Of a stretch of DNA of 64,000 nucleotides, positions 1 to 8,403 are shown piece by piece. Source of the DNA: Altibacter lentus. Lineage in GTDB: Bacteria; Bacteroidota; Bacteroidia; Flavobacteriales; Flavobacteriaceae. A program made the position numbers and the translations under genes. The DNA lies in assembly GCF_000746845.1 (NCBI RefSeq), contig NZ_KN050846.1, positions 1,814,963 through 1,878,962 on the forward strand, read 5' to 3'. Within the stretch, counting starts at the first letter, position 1; every line of letters starts with the position of its first letter. The notes under the pieces were generated by a model. It searched no databases, was not told where the DNA came from, and was given only the letters and a program-made list of their open reading frames with translations.

Positions 1-1
1 C

Positions 2-289
2 CCGTACGAGACTGCCTCGGCAAGCGGGTGGATGACCTTTCGGGGGGCCCGCCGAAGACGTGCCGTCGATCGCGGTTTTGTGCTGAGTGATCATGCCGAT
101 TGGGAAGGACTTTTAGAAACGATCAAGGCAACAGGCTGCGAAAAAGTGATCGCCACGCATGGCTATACCGATATCTTTGCGCGTTATCTTCGTGAAGAAA
201 TGGGACTGGACGCTCGAACAGAAAAAACACAATATGAAGAGGAGGGTGCCGAAGTGGGAACTAAACAAGAAACGGAGGTGGATTCGTGA
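2..289 (+). CDS. Ligase-associated DNA exonuclease, C-terminal part (partial at window start)
   Basis: The gene enters from the left edge in frame 2, so only about the last 95 residues are present. They contain an RGARRRRAVDRGF stretch, then SDHADW and IATHGY, which match the C-terminal metal/phosphate-binding motifs of metallo-beta-lactamase/beta-CASP nucleases. Together with the next three genes this fits the ligase-associated exonuclease of the bacterial Lhr-type repair cluster (family knowledge). The stop codon overlaps the GTG start of the ligase (GTGA), so the two are translationally coupled. The acidic tail after the last motif (EEEGAEVGTKQETEVDS) is probably disordered. An ATG lies at position 32, but coding similarity continues upstream of it, so it is not the start. 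Confidence 0.8.
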   Translation, partial: PYETASASGWMTFRGARRRRAVDRGFVLSDHADWEGLLETIKATGCEKVIATHGYTDIFARYLREEMGLDARTEKTQYEEEGAEVGTKQETEVDS

Positions 290-1878
290 AAGCCTTCGCC
301 CAACTTATCAAGAAACTTGACAGCACCAATAAAACTACCCGAAAGGTTGCAGCTTTAACCGATTATTTTCTGAAAGCCGGCGATGCCGACAAGCTTTGGA
401 CCATTGCCATCCTCTCACATCGACGCCCCAAGCGCCCCGTAAATACAACACTGCTGCGTCAATGGGCCACAGAAATAAGTGGGATTCCTCTATGGCTTTT
501 TGAAGAGAGCTATCACATTGTTGGAGACCTTGCCGAAACGATCGCACTTGTAGTCCCTTCTTCAGAAGGGCAAACCGATAAATCATTGTCACAGTATATT
601 TCAGAAATAAGTGCGCTAAAAGACCTTCCTGAGGCCCGGAAAAAAAGGTACCTTCAAGAGAACTGGTTACAGCAAAACTATTTTGAACGCTTTGTATTTA
701 ACAAGATCATTACCGGAAGTTTTCGCATTGGAGTAAGTCAAAAACTAATGACGCGGGCCTTGTCCAAGGCCACCGGGATCGACGAAGATATTCTTGCATA
801 CAAGCTAATGGGCGATTGGACTCCGGAAACGACAACTTACAAAAAATTGATCCTGGAAGAGAACGAAGACGATTACTTATCGAAGCCTTACCCCTTCTAT
901 CTTGCCTATGCCGTGGAGAATGATTTTCAGAAAGAATTGGACCCAATCGACCAATGGAGTTTTGAACATAAATGGGATGGTATAAGAGCGCAGGTGATCT
1001 TGCGTAACGACGAAGTATTCGTGTGGTCCCGGGGAGAAGAACTGGTTACCGATAAATACCCCGAGTTTCAAAGATTCTTAAAAGTTATTCCAAACGGTAC
1101 TGTTCTGGATGGCGAAATCCTTCCTTTTTCTAACGGTTCTATTGGAACCTTCAATGCCTTACAGACCCGGATTGGACGTAAGAACCTTTCTAAGGCACTC
1201 CTTGAAAAAACCCCGGTTATCTTGGTTGCTTACGATCTGTTGGAATGGCAGGGTAAGGATATTCGTCTCGAACCCTTCTCAAAAAGACGAAAGCTGCTAG
1301 ACAGACTTATTGAGGATTGTGATTGTGATGCCATTGGACTCTACCTGAGTACCACCATGGAATTCACATCCTGGAAAGCTGCCGCCGCAGAGCGGGCCCG
1401 TTCTCGAGAGAAGCGTAGCGAAGGACTCATGCTAAAGCAAAAAGAGAGTCCGTATTTGGTGGGACGAAAAAAGGGAGATTGGTGGAAGTGGAAGATCGAT
1501 CCCTTTACCATCGATGCTGTGCTAACTTATGCTATGCGCGGACACGGGAGACGGGCAAATCTCTATACAGATTACACTTTTGCACTTTGGGATAAAGGAG
1601 AATTGGTCACTTTTGCAAAGGCGTATTCCGGGCTTACCGATGCTGAATTCAGGCAAGTGGATGCCTGGATCAAGAAGAATACCTTAGAACGATTTGGTCC
1701 GGTTCGAAGTGTTACCCCGCATCACGTTTTTGAGATCGCTTTTGAAGGGATCGCAGAAAGCACAAGACATAAAAGCGGTATTGCCACCCGCTTTCCGCGG
1801 ATAGTCCGCTGGAGGAAAGACAAACCAATTGCCGAAGCCAATACGTTAGACGATCTAAAAGCCCTTATTCCGAAGTGA
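286..1878 (+). CDS. ATP-dependent DNA ligase (repair-cluster type)
   Basis: 530 aa ATP-dependent DNA ligase that seals nicks with an AMP-lysine intermediate. Visible: an N-terminal alpha-helical DNA-binding region (residues 1-200); motif I HKWDGIR with the adenylated lysine near residue 229; motif III LDGEILPF near 275; SEGLMLKQ (motif IV) near 380; WWKWK (motif V) near 403; then an OB-fold domain. No nuclease or primase domain of the LigD kind is attached. It starts with GTG at 286, overlapping the exonuclease stop by 4 bases, and its own stop overlaps the helicase start by 4 bases. Cytoplasmic; by context it acts with the neighbouring nuclease, helicase and phosphoesterase in DNA-damage repair (inference from the conserved cluster). 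Confidence 0.93.
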   Translation: MKAFAQLIKKLDSTNKTTRKVAALTDYFLKAGDADKLWTIAILSHRRPKRPVNTTLLRQWATEISGIPLWLFEESYHIVGDLAETIALVVPSSEGQTDKSLSQYISEISALKDLPEARKKRYLQENWLQQNYFERFVFNKIITGSFRIGVSQKLMTRALSKATGIDEDILAYKLMGDWTPETTTYKKLILEENEDDYLSKPYPFYLAYAVENDFQKELDPIDQWSFEHKWDGIRAQVILRNDEVFVWSRGEELVTDKYPEFQRFLKVIPNGTVLDGEILPFSNGSIGTFNALQTRIGRKNLSKALLEKTPVILVAYDLLEWQGKDIRLEPFSKRRKLLDRLIEDCDCDAIGLYLSTTMEFTSWKAAAAERARSREKRSEGLMLKQKESPYLVGRKKGDWWKWKIDPFTIDAVLTYAMRGHGRRANLYTDYTFALWDKGELVTFAKAYSGLTDAEFRQVDAWIKKNTLERFGPVRSVTPHHVFEIAFEGIAESTRHKSGIATRFPRIVRWRKDKPIAEANTLDDLKALIPK

Positions 1879-4340
1879 ACGAATTGATAGACATAGCCGA
1901 AACATGGTTCCGGCAGCAAGGCTGGAAGCCCTTTCCTTTTCAGAAAAAAACATGGAAAGCGTTCTTAGCAGGCAAACACGGTCTTCTAAATGCTCCTACA
2001 GGAAGCGGAAAAACCTATTCTTTATGGATCCCCGTTGTTCTGCAGTACATAAAGGATCATCCCGATTATAAGACAAAAAGGTCCCCCGGCATAAAAGCCA
2101 TCTGGATCACGCCGCTTCGCGCACTTTCAGTTGAAATACAACAAGCTGCACAACGATTTGCAGACGAACTTGATACCGGGCTTACGGTAGGAATACGTAC
2201 AGGAGACACCCCTCAAAGTGAACGTGCCAGACAAAAAAAGAACATGCCCGATTTGCTTATTACCACTCCTGAAAGTCTGATGCTTCTATTAGCGAGTAAA
2301 GGCTATGCAAAGACGTTCTCAACGCTTCAGGCGATTGTGGTAGACGAATGGCATGAGCTATTGGGAAGCAAGAGAGGAGTGCAAATGGAATTAGCGCTTT
2401 CCCGTTTTAAAACCATATGTCCCCGGCTTCGAATTTGGGGAATTTCAGCGACAATAGGAAATTTGGAAGAAGCACAAGATGTACTGCTGGGAATGGATAG
2501 TTCTTTTAGAAAGAATGCGGTGCTTATAAAGGCGAAAAATAAACGGAAGGTCATCGTTAAGTCTATCATCCCCAAAAAAATGGAAACCTTCCCCTGGCGA
2601 GGCCATTTAGGATTACACCTATTGGATGAAGTTGTTCCTATCCTTAAAAAAAGCAGAACGACCTTAATTTTCACCAACACCCGTGGGCAATGCGAGATCT
2701 GGTTTCAGAAGCTATTGGCGGAGTATCCGGAATTGGCAGGAGCGATCGCAATGCACCACGGAAGCATCTCAAAAGACACGCGGCTATGGGTCGAACAAGC
2801 CATTCGAAACGAATCTCTAACAGCGGTGGTTGCAACCTCCAGCTTAGATCTGGGAGTGGATTTTGCTCCGGTAGAGACTATTATCCAAATTGGGGGGCCA
2901 AAAGGAGTTGCTAAGTTCTTACAACGTGCCGGCAGAAGCAATCATCGTCCGGGCGAAGCCAGTGTAATTTACTTTTTACCCACACATGCACTCGAACTTG
3001 TGGAAGCTTCGGCCTTAAAACGAGCAGTTCAAGAAGACGTAATGGAAGATCGGATTCCATATCTCTTAAGCTTCGATGTGTTGATACAATACCTCCTAAC
3101 ACTTGCGGTAAGTGATGGATTTTTTCCGAAGGAGATCTATAAAGAAATTAAAACCACTTTCTGCTTTCAAGGGATTTCAGACGACCAGTGGCAATGGTGT
3201 CTTAACTTCATCACGATAGGGAGTCAAAGTCTTCAAGCCTATGACGAATACCGAAAAGTGACCGTTACACCTCAAGGTTTGTTTAAAGTAGAGAGCAGGC
3301 AGATCGCAATGATGCATCGCTTGTCCATTGGAACCATTGTTAGTGATGCCATGCTGCTCGTGAAATATGTTTCCGGCGGATTTATAGGCACGATCGAAGA
3401 ATGGTTCATTGGCAAGATGAAGCCCGGCGACACCTTTGTTTTTGCAGGAAGAACTTTAGAATTGGTGCGATTACGAAACATGCAGGCCCAAGTACGAGCC
3501 GCAAAAAAAACCAGTACGAATGTAGTTAGTTTTATGGGGGGAAGATTACCCCTTTCTTCCCAAATGAGTAAGATCCTGCGGGAAGAATTAAACAGTGTGC
3601 CGATGGCTGCTGAAGAACGCCCTGCTCAAAGCCGAGAACTAAAGGCGCTGGAACCTATCTTTAAACGACAACGTCGCGAATCGGTTGTTCCCGGAGCCCA
3701 TGAGTTTTTAATCGAAAGTTTTAAAACCCGAGAAGGATACCATTGTGTCTGTTACCCCTTTGAAGGCCGGTTTGTTCACGAAGCTATGAGCGGATTGCTG
3801 GCTTACCGTATTAGTTTGCTTTCGCCCGTTACTTTTTCATTAGCCTATAACGATTATGGTTTTGAGCTATTGAGCGATCGCCCCATAGACATACAGCAAA
3901 TAATTGATAATAATTTGTTCTCTGCAGATTACCTCTTTGACGATCTACAAAAGAGTCTCAATGCGACAGAACTTGCCCGAAGAAAATTTCGGGATATTGC
4001 AGTTATAAGCGGAATGGTCTTTCAAGGATACCCTAACAAAACCATTAAAACCAAACACCTTCAAAGCAATTCTCAATTGTTGTTTGATGTATTTAGAGAC
4101 TATGAACCCAATAACCTCCTGTATTTACAAGCGTTTCGAGAAACTTTCGAGCATCAGTTGGAGGAAGGGCGACTTCGAGAGGCCCTGGAACGCATCAATA
4201 CGCAAACCATCGTTTGGAAGCCGTGTATGAAACCAACTCCATTTAGTTTTCCTATCATTACCGATCGATTACGGGAAAAGTTATCTTCCGAAAAATTAGC
4301 CGACCGGATCAAACGAATGACCCTTCAACTCGAAAAATGA
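1875..4340 (+). CDS. Ligase-associated DEXH-box DNA helicase (Lhr-like)
   Basis: 821 aa superfamily-2 helicase of the Lhr kind. Walker A PTGSGKT lies at residues 41-47, the Walker B box is DEWH at 157-160, motif III is SATIG near 205, and motif VI is QRAGRSNHRPG near 350. It is followed by a winged-helix region and a long C-terminal domain typical of the Lhr core. The length suits the ligase-associated subfamily and is much shorter than E. coli Lhr (about 1500 aa). ATP-driven 3'-5' translocation on DNA is the known family activity. The start codon overlaps the ligase stop (ATGA-like 4-base overlap), and the stop overlaps the next start by 4 bases, giving a fully coupled four-gene operon. Confidence 0.92.
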   Translation: MNELIDIAETWFRQQGWKPFPFQKKTWKAFLAGKHGLLNAPTGSGKTYSLWIPVVLQYIKDHPDYKTKRSPGIKAIWITPLRALSVEIQQAAQRFADELDTGLTVGIRTGDTPQSERARQKKNMPDLLITTPESLMLLLASKGYAKTFSTLQAIVVDEWHELLGSKRGVQMELALSRFKTICPRLRIWGISATIGNLEEAQDVLLGMDSSFRKNAVLIKAKNKRKVIVKSIIPKKMETFPWRGHLGLHLLDEVVPILKKSRTTLIFTNTRGQCEIWFQKLLAEYPELAGAIAMHHGSISKDTRLWVEQAIRNESLTAVVATSSLDLGVDFAPVETIIQIGGPKGVAKFLQRAGRSNHRPGEASVIYFLPTHALELVEASALKRAVQEDVMEDRIPYLLSFDVLIQYLLTLAVSDGFFPKEIYKEIKTTFCFQGISDDQWQWCLNFITIGSQSLQAYDEYRKVTVTPQGLFKVESRQIAMMHRLSIGTIVSDAMLLVKYVSGGFIGTIEEWFIGKMKPGDTFVFAGRTLELVRLRNMQAQVRAAKKTSTNVVSFMGGRLPLSSQMSKILREELNSVPMAAEERPAQSRELKALEPIFKRQRRESVVPGAHEFLIESFKTREGYHCVCYPFEGRFVHEAMSGLLAYRISLLSPVTFSLAYNDYGFELLSDRPIDIQQIIDNNLFSADYLFDDLQKSLNATELARRKFRDIAVISGMVFQGYPNKTIKTKHLQSNSQLLFDVFRDYEPNNLLYLQAFRETFEHQLEEGRLREALERINTQTIVWKPCMKPTPFSFPIITDRLREKLSSEKLADRIKRMTLQLEK

Positions 4341-4981
4341 CCGCATCGATTTACATACACGAGCAGGAATTTATACTACACCCAAGCGGGGCAGTTTACT
4401 GGGAACGCCAAAATATGCTTTTGATCGCCGATGTTCACTTTGGAAAAGTGACCCACTTCAGAAAACACGGTGCTGCCGTTCCATTGAAATCTTCAGAAGA
4501 AAATTTCCAAAAACTACGTGATGTCGTGGCAATCTATTCTCCCAAGACTGTTTGCTTTTTGGGTGACCTTTTCCACAGCAGAAAGAATAGCGAATGGAAA
4601 CAATTTGAAAAATGGGTGCAGGAAACAGAAGCAAAGATTATTTTGGTAAGCGGCAATCATGATATCATTCCTTCCTACTTATATCAGGATTTGGGTCTGG
4701 AAGTGAGGGATGAGTTGCGTCTCGATGATTTTCTCTTTACACATCATCCCACGGCAAACGAGGCTTTGTTCAATATTGCAGGACATGTCCATCCGGGAAT
4801 TCGACTGCTGGGAGTAGGGCGGCAATCCATTAAATTAGCATGTTTCTACAAACGAAAAGGACAATTTATTTTGCCGGCTTTTGGTACCTTTACAGGAAAG
4901 CATATTATACGTCCGCAACCGGAAGACATTGTATATGCAATCGTTGAAGGTCAGGTTGTATGTGTTTCAGCTAACCCTTAA
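4337..4981 (+). CDS. pdeM: Ligase-associated metallophosphoesterase PdeM
   Basis: 214 aa calcineurin-type metallophosphoesterase. The metal ligands are all visible: ADVHFGK near residue 32, GDLFHS near 77, GNHD near 109 and GHVHPG near 150. The motif VHFGK-xxxFRKHG is characteristic of the PdeM family found beside Lhr helicases and ATP-dependent ligases. Phosphodiesterase/endonuclease activity in DNA-damage repair is family-level knowledge; the natural substrate is unproven. It is the fourth gene of the repair set, overlapping the helicase stop by 4 bases. A 12-base gap follows before the TspO-like gene, so the transcript probably continues. Confidence 0.9.
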   Translation: MTASIYIHEQEFILHPSGAVYWERQNMLLIADVHFGKVTHFRKHGAAVPLKSSEENFQKLRDVVAIYSPKTVCFLGDLFHSRKNSEWKQFEKWVQETEAKIILVSGNHDIIPSYLYQDLGLEVRDELRLDDFLFTHHPTANEALFNIAGHVHPGIRLLGVGRQSIKLACFYKRKGQFILPAFGTFTGKHIIRPQPEDIVYAIVEGQVVCVSANP

Positions 4982-4992
4982 AGTGAAAAAAA

Positions 4993-5793
4993 ATGAAAAG
5001 AGCCTTACAAATTGGAAATATCATTGCCTTTGTGGCAACTGTTTTGGTCAATTATGCCTCAAACACAGGAGCTATCAACAACACCACGATTGGAGCGGTT
5101 TCAGAATCACTTACCACCCTCTTCACACCAGCGGGTTACGCCTTTGCTATTTGGGGAGTGATCTATCTTCTTCTTTTCGGGTTTATTGTGTATCAAAGCA
5201 GAAGTCTCTTTACAACCGTTAGGGACGACGCTTTTATTTTAAAGACAGGTTGGTGGTTTGTACTTTCTTGTATAGCAAATTGCCTTTGGGTGATCTTTTG
5301 GTTATACGGTTATATCAATTTTTCTGTACTGTGCATATTTGTCCTGTTATACTCCTTGATCCGTATCGTACTTAACAACGATATGGAGCTGTGGGATGCG
5401 CCTATATCTGTCATTGCCTTCCTGTGGTGGCCTTTTGTGATCTACAGCGGCTGGGTAACAGTAGCGAGTATTGCGAATGTTTCGGCTTATCTCGTAAAAA
5501 TAGGATGGGAAGGTTTTGGATTTTCCGAAAGCACTTGGGCAATTATCATGATCTGCATTGCAGGGTGTATCAATCTCTGGGTCACCTGGAGCCGTAATAT
5601 GCGCGAATTCGCCCTAGTAGGCGTTTGGGCCTTAGCGGCAATCGCCGTAGCGAATTGGGGCGCTCATGAAGAAGTTTCATATACTGCCATTCTTGTAGCA
5701 ACCGTACTTTTTGGGAGCAGCAGTATACACGGATTTAAAAATCGCGATACTAGCCCTATTATCAAATATTCTCAATACCGAAAACGTTCATGA
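4993..5793 (+). CDS. TspO/MBR-related tryptophan-rich membrane protein
   Basis: 266 aa, almost entirely hydrophobic, with about seven or eight membrane segments and many Trp and Tyr residues (for example FAIWGVIYLLLFG near residue 50 and WVIFWLYGY near 100). This resembles the larger TspO/MBR-like proteins seen in Bacteroidetes rather than the 160-aa classical TspO. Ligand (porphyrin or other hydrophobic molecule) is only a family guess. It sits 12 bases after pdeM and overlaps the aminotransferase start by 4 bases, so it lies in the same operon; no functional link to DNA repair is evident. Confidence 0.7.
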   Translation: MKRALQIGNIIAFVATVLVNYASNTGAINNTTIGAVSESLTTLFTPAGYAFAIWGVIYLLLFGFIVYQSRSLFTTVRDDAFILKTGWWFVLSCIANCLWVIFWLYGYINFSVLCIFVLLYSLIRIVLNNDMELWDAPISVIAFLWWPFVIYSGWVTVASIANVSAYLVKIGWEGFGFSESTWAIIMICIAGCINLWVTWSRNMREFALVGVWALAAIAVANWGAHEEVSYTAILVATVLFGSSSIHGFKNRDTSPIIKYSQYRKRS

Positions 5794-6947
5794 TAGCCCA
5801 ACAAAAAGACCGCTTTGATCTCGATCCGGATCACATATACCTCAACGGTGCCTACATGTCACCTCAATTAAGATCGGTAACACAGATCGGAATTGAAAAT
5901 CTTAAAAAGAAGAACCGCCCTTACGAGATCTCTGAAGCCGATTTCTTTTCAGAAAAGAGGGTATTGAAAGAACGATTTGCGCAACTAATTAGCGCTCCCG
6001 ATCCGGAAGCGATTGCCATCATCCCGTCTGTTTCGTACGGGATTGCCAATGTGATACGAAATATTACTTTTGAAAAAGGTGATGAGATCATACTCCTTCA
6101 GGAACAATTTCCCAGTAACTATTATGCCTGGAAGCAACTCGAGGCCTCTCATGGCGTACTGGTCAAGATAGTTACTGCACCGGCTGTGGAAACAGGCAGG
6201 GCCGAGCGTTGGAACGAAGCTTTAGTGGAAGCTGTTACAGAAAGAACAAAAGTAGTTGCCGTGCCTCATGTTCATTGGGCCGACGGGACCTTATTTAATC
6301 TCTCCCTGCTTCGAAAACGCACCAACGAGGTAAACGCCTATCTCATTGTGGATGGCACTCAAAGTGTAGGTGCCTTGCCTTTTTCGGTGCAAGATATCGC
6401 TCCCGATGCTCTCATTAGCGGTGGCTATAAATGGTTATTAGGAGCGTATGGTTTGGGAGTCGCTTACTATGGGGAGCGCTTCTATGAGGGGATCCCCATC
6501 GAGAATAATTGGATGAACCATGAAGGCAGTGAGAATTTCTCCAATCTCGTGAATTATAACGAACGCTTTAAAGCCAAGGCTACGCGTTTCGATGTAGGCG
6601 AATCGAGTAATTTTATATTGGTGCCAATGCTTTCAGAAGGTATTCGTCAGTTATTGGAATGGACCCCGGAAGTCATTCAGGACTATTGCAGGAATATCAC
6701 GAAAGATGTTTTGAAAACGCTTCCGAAGAAGTATTTTTATATTGAAGATCCCAAATTCAGAGCGCAGCATCTCTTCGGAATCTATACCAAAGGTGAATTG
6801 TCCATCCCTAATTTGAAGCAACGTATCGCGGCTCAAAATATCTCGGTTTCCTATCGTGGAAAAGCGATTCGCGTCTCCCCGAATGTGTACAATACCGAGG
6901 ACGATTTACAGCAATTAATATCCTGTTTACGCAGCGCTGTAAACTGA
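5790..6947 (+). CDS. Class V aminotransferase-fold PLP enzyme
   Basis: 385 aa fold-type I PLP enzyme of the class V group (cysteine desulfurase/selenocysteine lyase/isopenicillin epimerase-like). The PLP lysine is in SGGYKWLLG near residue 215; VDGTQSVGALPF (about 188-199) carries the cofactor-binding Asp and His/Gln position. There is no typical cysteine-desulfurase active-site Cys loop, so a desulfurase role is not supported and the substrate is unknown. It is the last gene of the operon that begins with the repair set (4-base overlap with the TspO-like gene). It ends one base from the stop of the convergent flavoprotein gene, with no terminator hairpin between them. Confidence 0.8.
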   Translation: MIAQQKDRFDLDPDHIYLNGAYMSPQLRSVTQIGIENLKKKNRPYEISEADFFSEKRVLKERFAQLISAPDPEAIAIIPSVSYGIANVIRNITFEKGDEIILLQEQFPSNYYAWKQLEASHGVLVKIVTAPAVETGRAERWNEALVEAVTERTKVVAVPHVHWADGTLFNLSLLRKRTNEVNAYLIVDGTQSVGALPFSVQDIAPDALISGGYKWLLGAYGLGVAYYGERFYEGIPIENNWMNHEGSENFSNLVNYNERFKAKATRFDVGESSNFILVPMLSEGIRQLLEWTPEVIQDYCRNITKDVLKTLPKKYFYIEDPKFRAQHLFGIYTKGELSIPNLKQRIAAQNISVSYRGKAIRVSPNVYNTEDDLQQLISCLRSAVN

Positions 6948-6948
6948 A

Positions 6949-8301
6949 TTACACCATCCCCTTGATATCATTCCCCCATGTAGGATAGGCAAATATCATG
7001 GCCTTTAAATGCTCCGGCTTCAATTTACCGCAAAGTGCCAATACAAATAAATTGATCATTTCGGCAGCGTGAGGTGCAATAATATGTGCCCCAAGAATGA
7101 GATCGCCCTTGGTATCGACAATGGTCTTATAGGCATAAACATCTGCATTGATTCGTTTGGCATTGTACCAATGCGGTACACTTTTGTATTCCACCCGAAT
7201 GTCGTAACCTTTATCTTTTGCTTCAGCTTCTGTGAGTCCGATACTCGCCAACTGCGGAATGGTGAACACCACCGAAGGTACCGGCGGAAAATCCATTTTG
7301 GTAGTATTCCCTTTTATAATATTGAAGCTCACAACGCGCGCCTCCTGGGAAGACGTAGGGGTTAGTGCTAAGGACCCGCTCGCAGAAACATCTCCGCAAG
7401 CATATACGTTGGGATTGGTCGTGTTTTGTAGAAACGCATTCACGGAAACACCGCCCTTTTCGTATGCAACGTTCCCCTTTTCGAGCGCAAGTGCTGCAAT
7501 AGACGGTACTCTTCCGGCGGTGTTAAATACCATTCGGGTTTTAAGGGACTGCTTTTTTCCGTTCTTCTGAAAATGGACACGGTAATTCTTTCGTAGTTTT
7601 TCCACGGCAGTTACTTCAGCATTGAAAACAAAATCGATCCCCAATGCTTCCGAAGCTTTTGTAAGATGTTCCACAATGTCTCCTTCAAAAGGTGTCAAAG
7701 GTCGCTCTTTGAATTCTATGACGGTCACCTTTACCCCACAGCGTGCCGCAATGTGTGCAAATTCCATCCCAATGTAGCCGGCACCCACGAACACCATACT
7801 TTCCGGAAGCACAGCCAATTCTAGAAAGTCATCGCTTACTTGAAGGTGTTCTCTTCCGGGGATCTTCAATTCTAAAGGCTGTTGCCCCGTTGCGATCACG
7901 ATCTTCTTTGCTTTTACGGCCTTTCCTTCCACCGAAAGTGTTTGTTCATCTATAAAAACCGGCGATTGATGATACATGGTTATTCCTGCCTTGCGCAGGG
8001 CTTTTTCTGTACTCGCAGGGACAGCATCTGTAAAACCGGCTTTGAAATTTTGCACCTCCTGCCAGTCGATCTTGGGCACAGAAGTAATGCCTTTCCCGGT
8101 AAGATTCTTCGTTATATGCAAAGCTTCCGTGATCCCCACCAGCACCTTTTTCGGATCGCAACCGCGATTAGCACAGGTGCCGCCAAATTCTCGGTTGTCG
8201 GCAATGGCGACGGTCATTCCTTCCGCAGCACAATCGTATGCAACACTCTTTCCGGCTGTGCCGGTACCAATGACAAAAACGTCAAATTCCTTTATACTCA
8301 T
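6949..8301 (-). CDS. NAD(P)/FAD-dependent disulfide oxidoreductase-like flavoprotein
   Basis: 450 aa protein of the glutathione reductase/dihydrolipoamide dehydrogenase family. FAD-binding GTGTAGKS near residue 12, the redox disulfide GGTCANRGCDPKK (C-x4-C) near 41-50, the NAD(P)-binding GAGYIGMEFA near 172, and ACGDVSA near 305 are all present. In the C-terminal dimer domain the usual HPTxxE catalytic base is replaced by AYPTWGND, so the acid-base His is missing; several uncharacterised family members share this. Substrate is therefore uncertain (not simply glutathione or lipoamide). It is monocistronic, divergent from mfd and convergent with the aminotransferase. Confidence 0.85.
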   Translation of the reverse strand: MSIKEFDVFVIGTGTAGKSVAYDCAAEGMTVAIADNREFGGTCANRGCDPKKVLVGITEALHITKNLTGKGITSVPKIDWQEVQNFKAGFTDAVPASTEKALRKAGITMYHQSPVFIDEQTLSVEGKAVKAKKIVIATGQQPLELKIPGREHLQVSDDFLELAVLPESMVFVGAGYIGMEFAHIAARCGVKVTVIEFKERPLTPFEGDIVEHLTKASEALGIDFVFNAEVTAVEKLRKNYRVHFQKNGKKQSLKTRMVFNTAGRVPSIAALALEKGNVAYEKGGVSVNAFLQNTTNPNVYACGDVSASGSLALTPTSSQEARVVSFNIIKGNTTKMDFPPVPSVVFTIPQLASIGLTEAEAKDKGYDIRVEYKSVPHWYNAKRINADVYAYKTIVDTKGDLILGAHIIAPHAAEMINLFVLALCGKLKPEHLKAMIFAYPTWGNDIKGMV

Positions 8302-8365
8302 TTTTTAAAAGTAGGGAATGCCTCTTGAGAATAGTGTTAGTAAAATGATAAATATTCTTTTGAAC

Positions 8366-8397
8366 TTGTAAATAAAAAGCGGAACACCCTATCTTTG
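8366..8397 (+). promoter_or_regulatory. Bacteroidetes-type promoter of mfd
   Basis: TTG at 8366-8368, then 21 bases, then TATCTTTG at 8390-8397, a full match to the Bacteroidetes -7 consensus TAnnTTTG. The ATG at 8404 lies 6 bases past the element, so the message would be almost leaderless. Confidence 0.7.
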
Positions 8398-8403
8398 CCG
8401 ACC

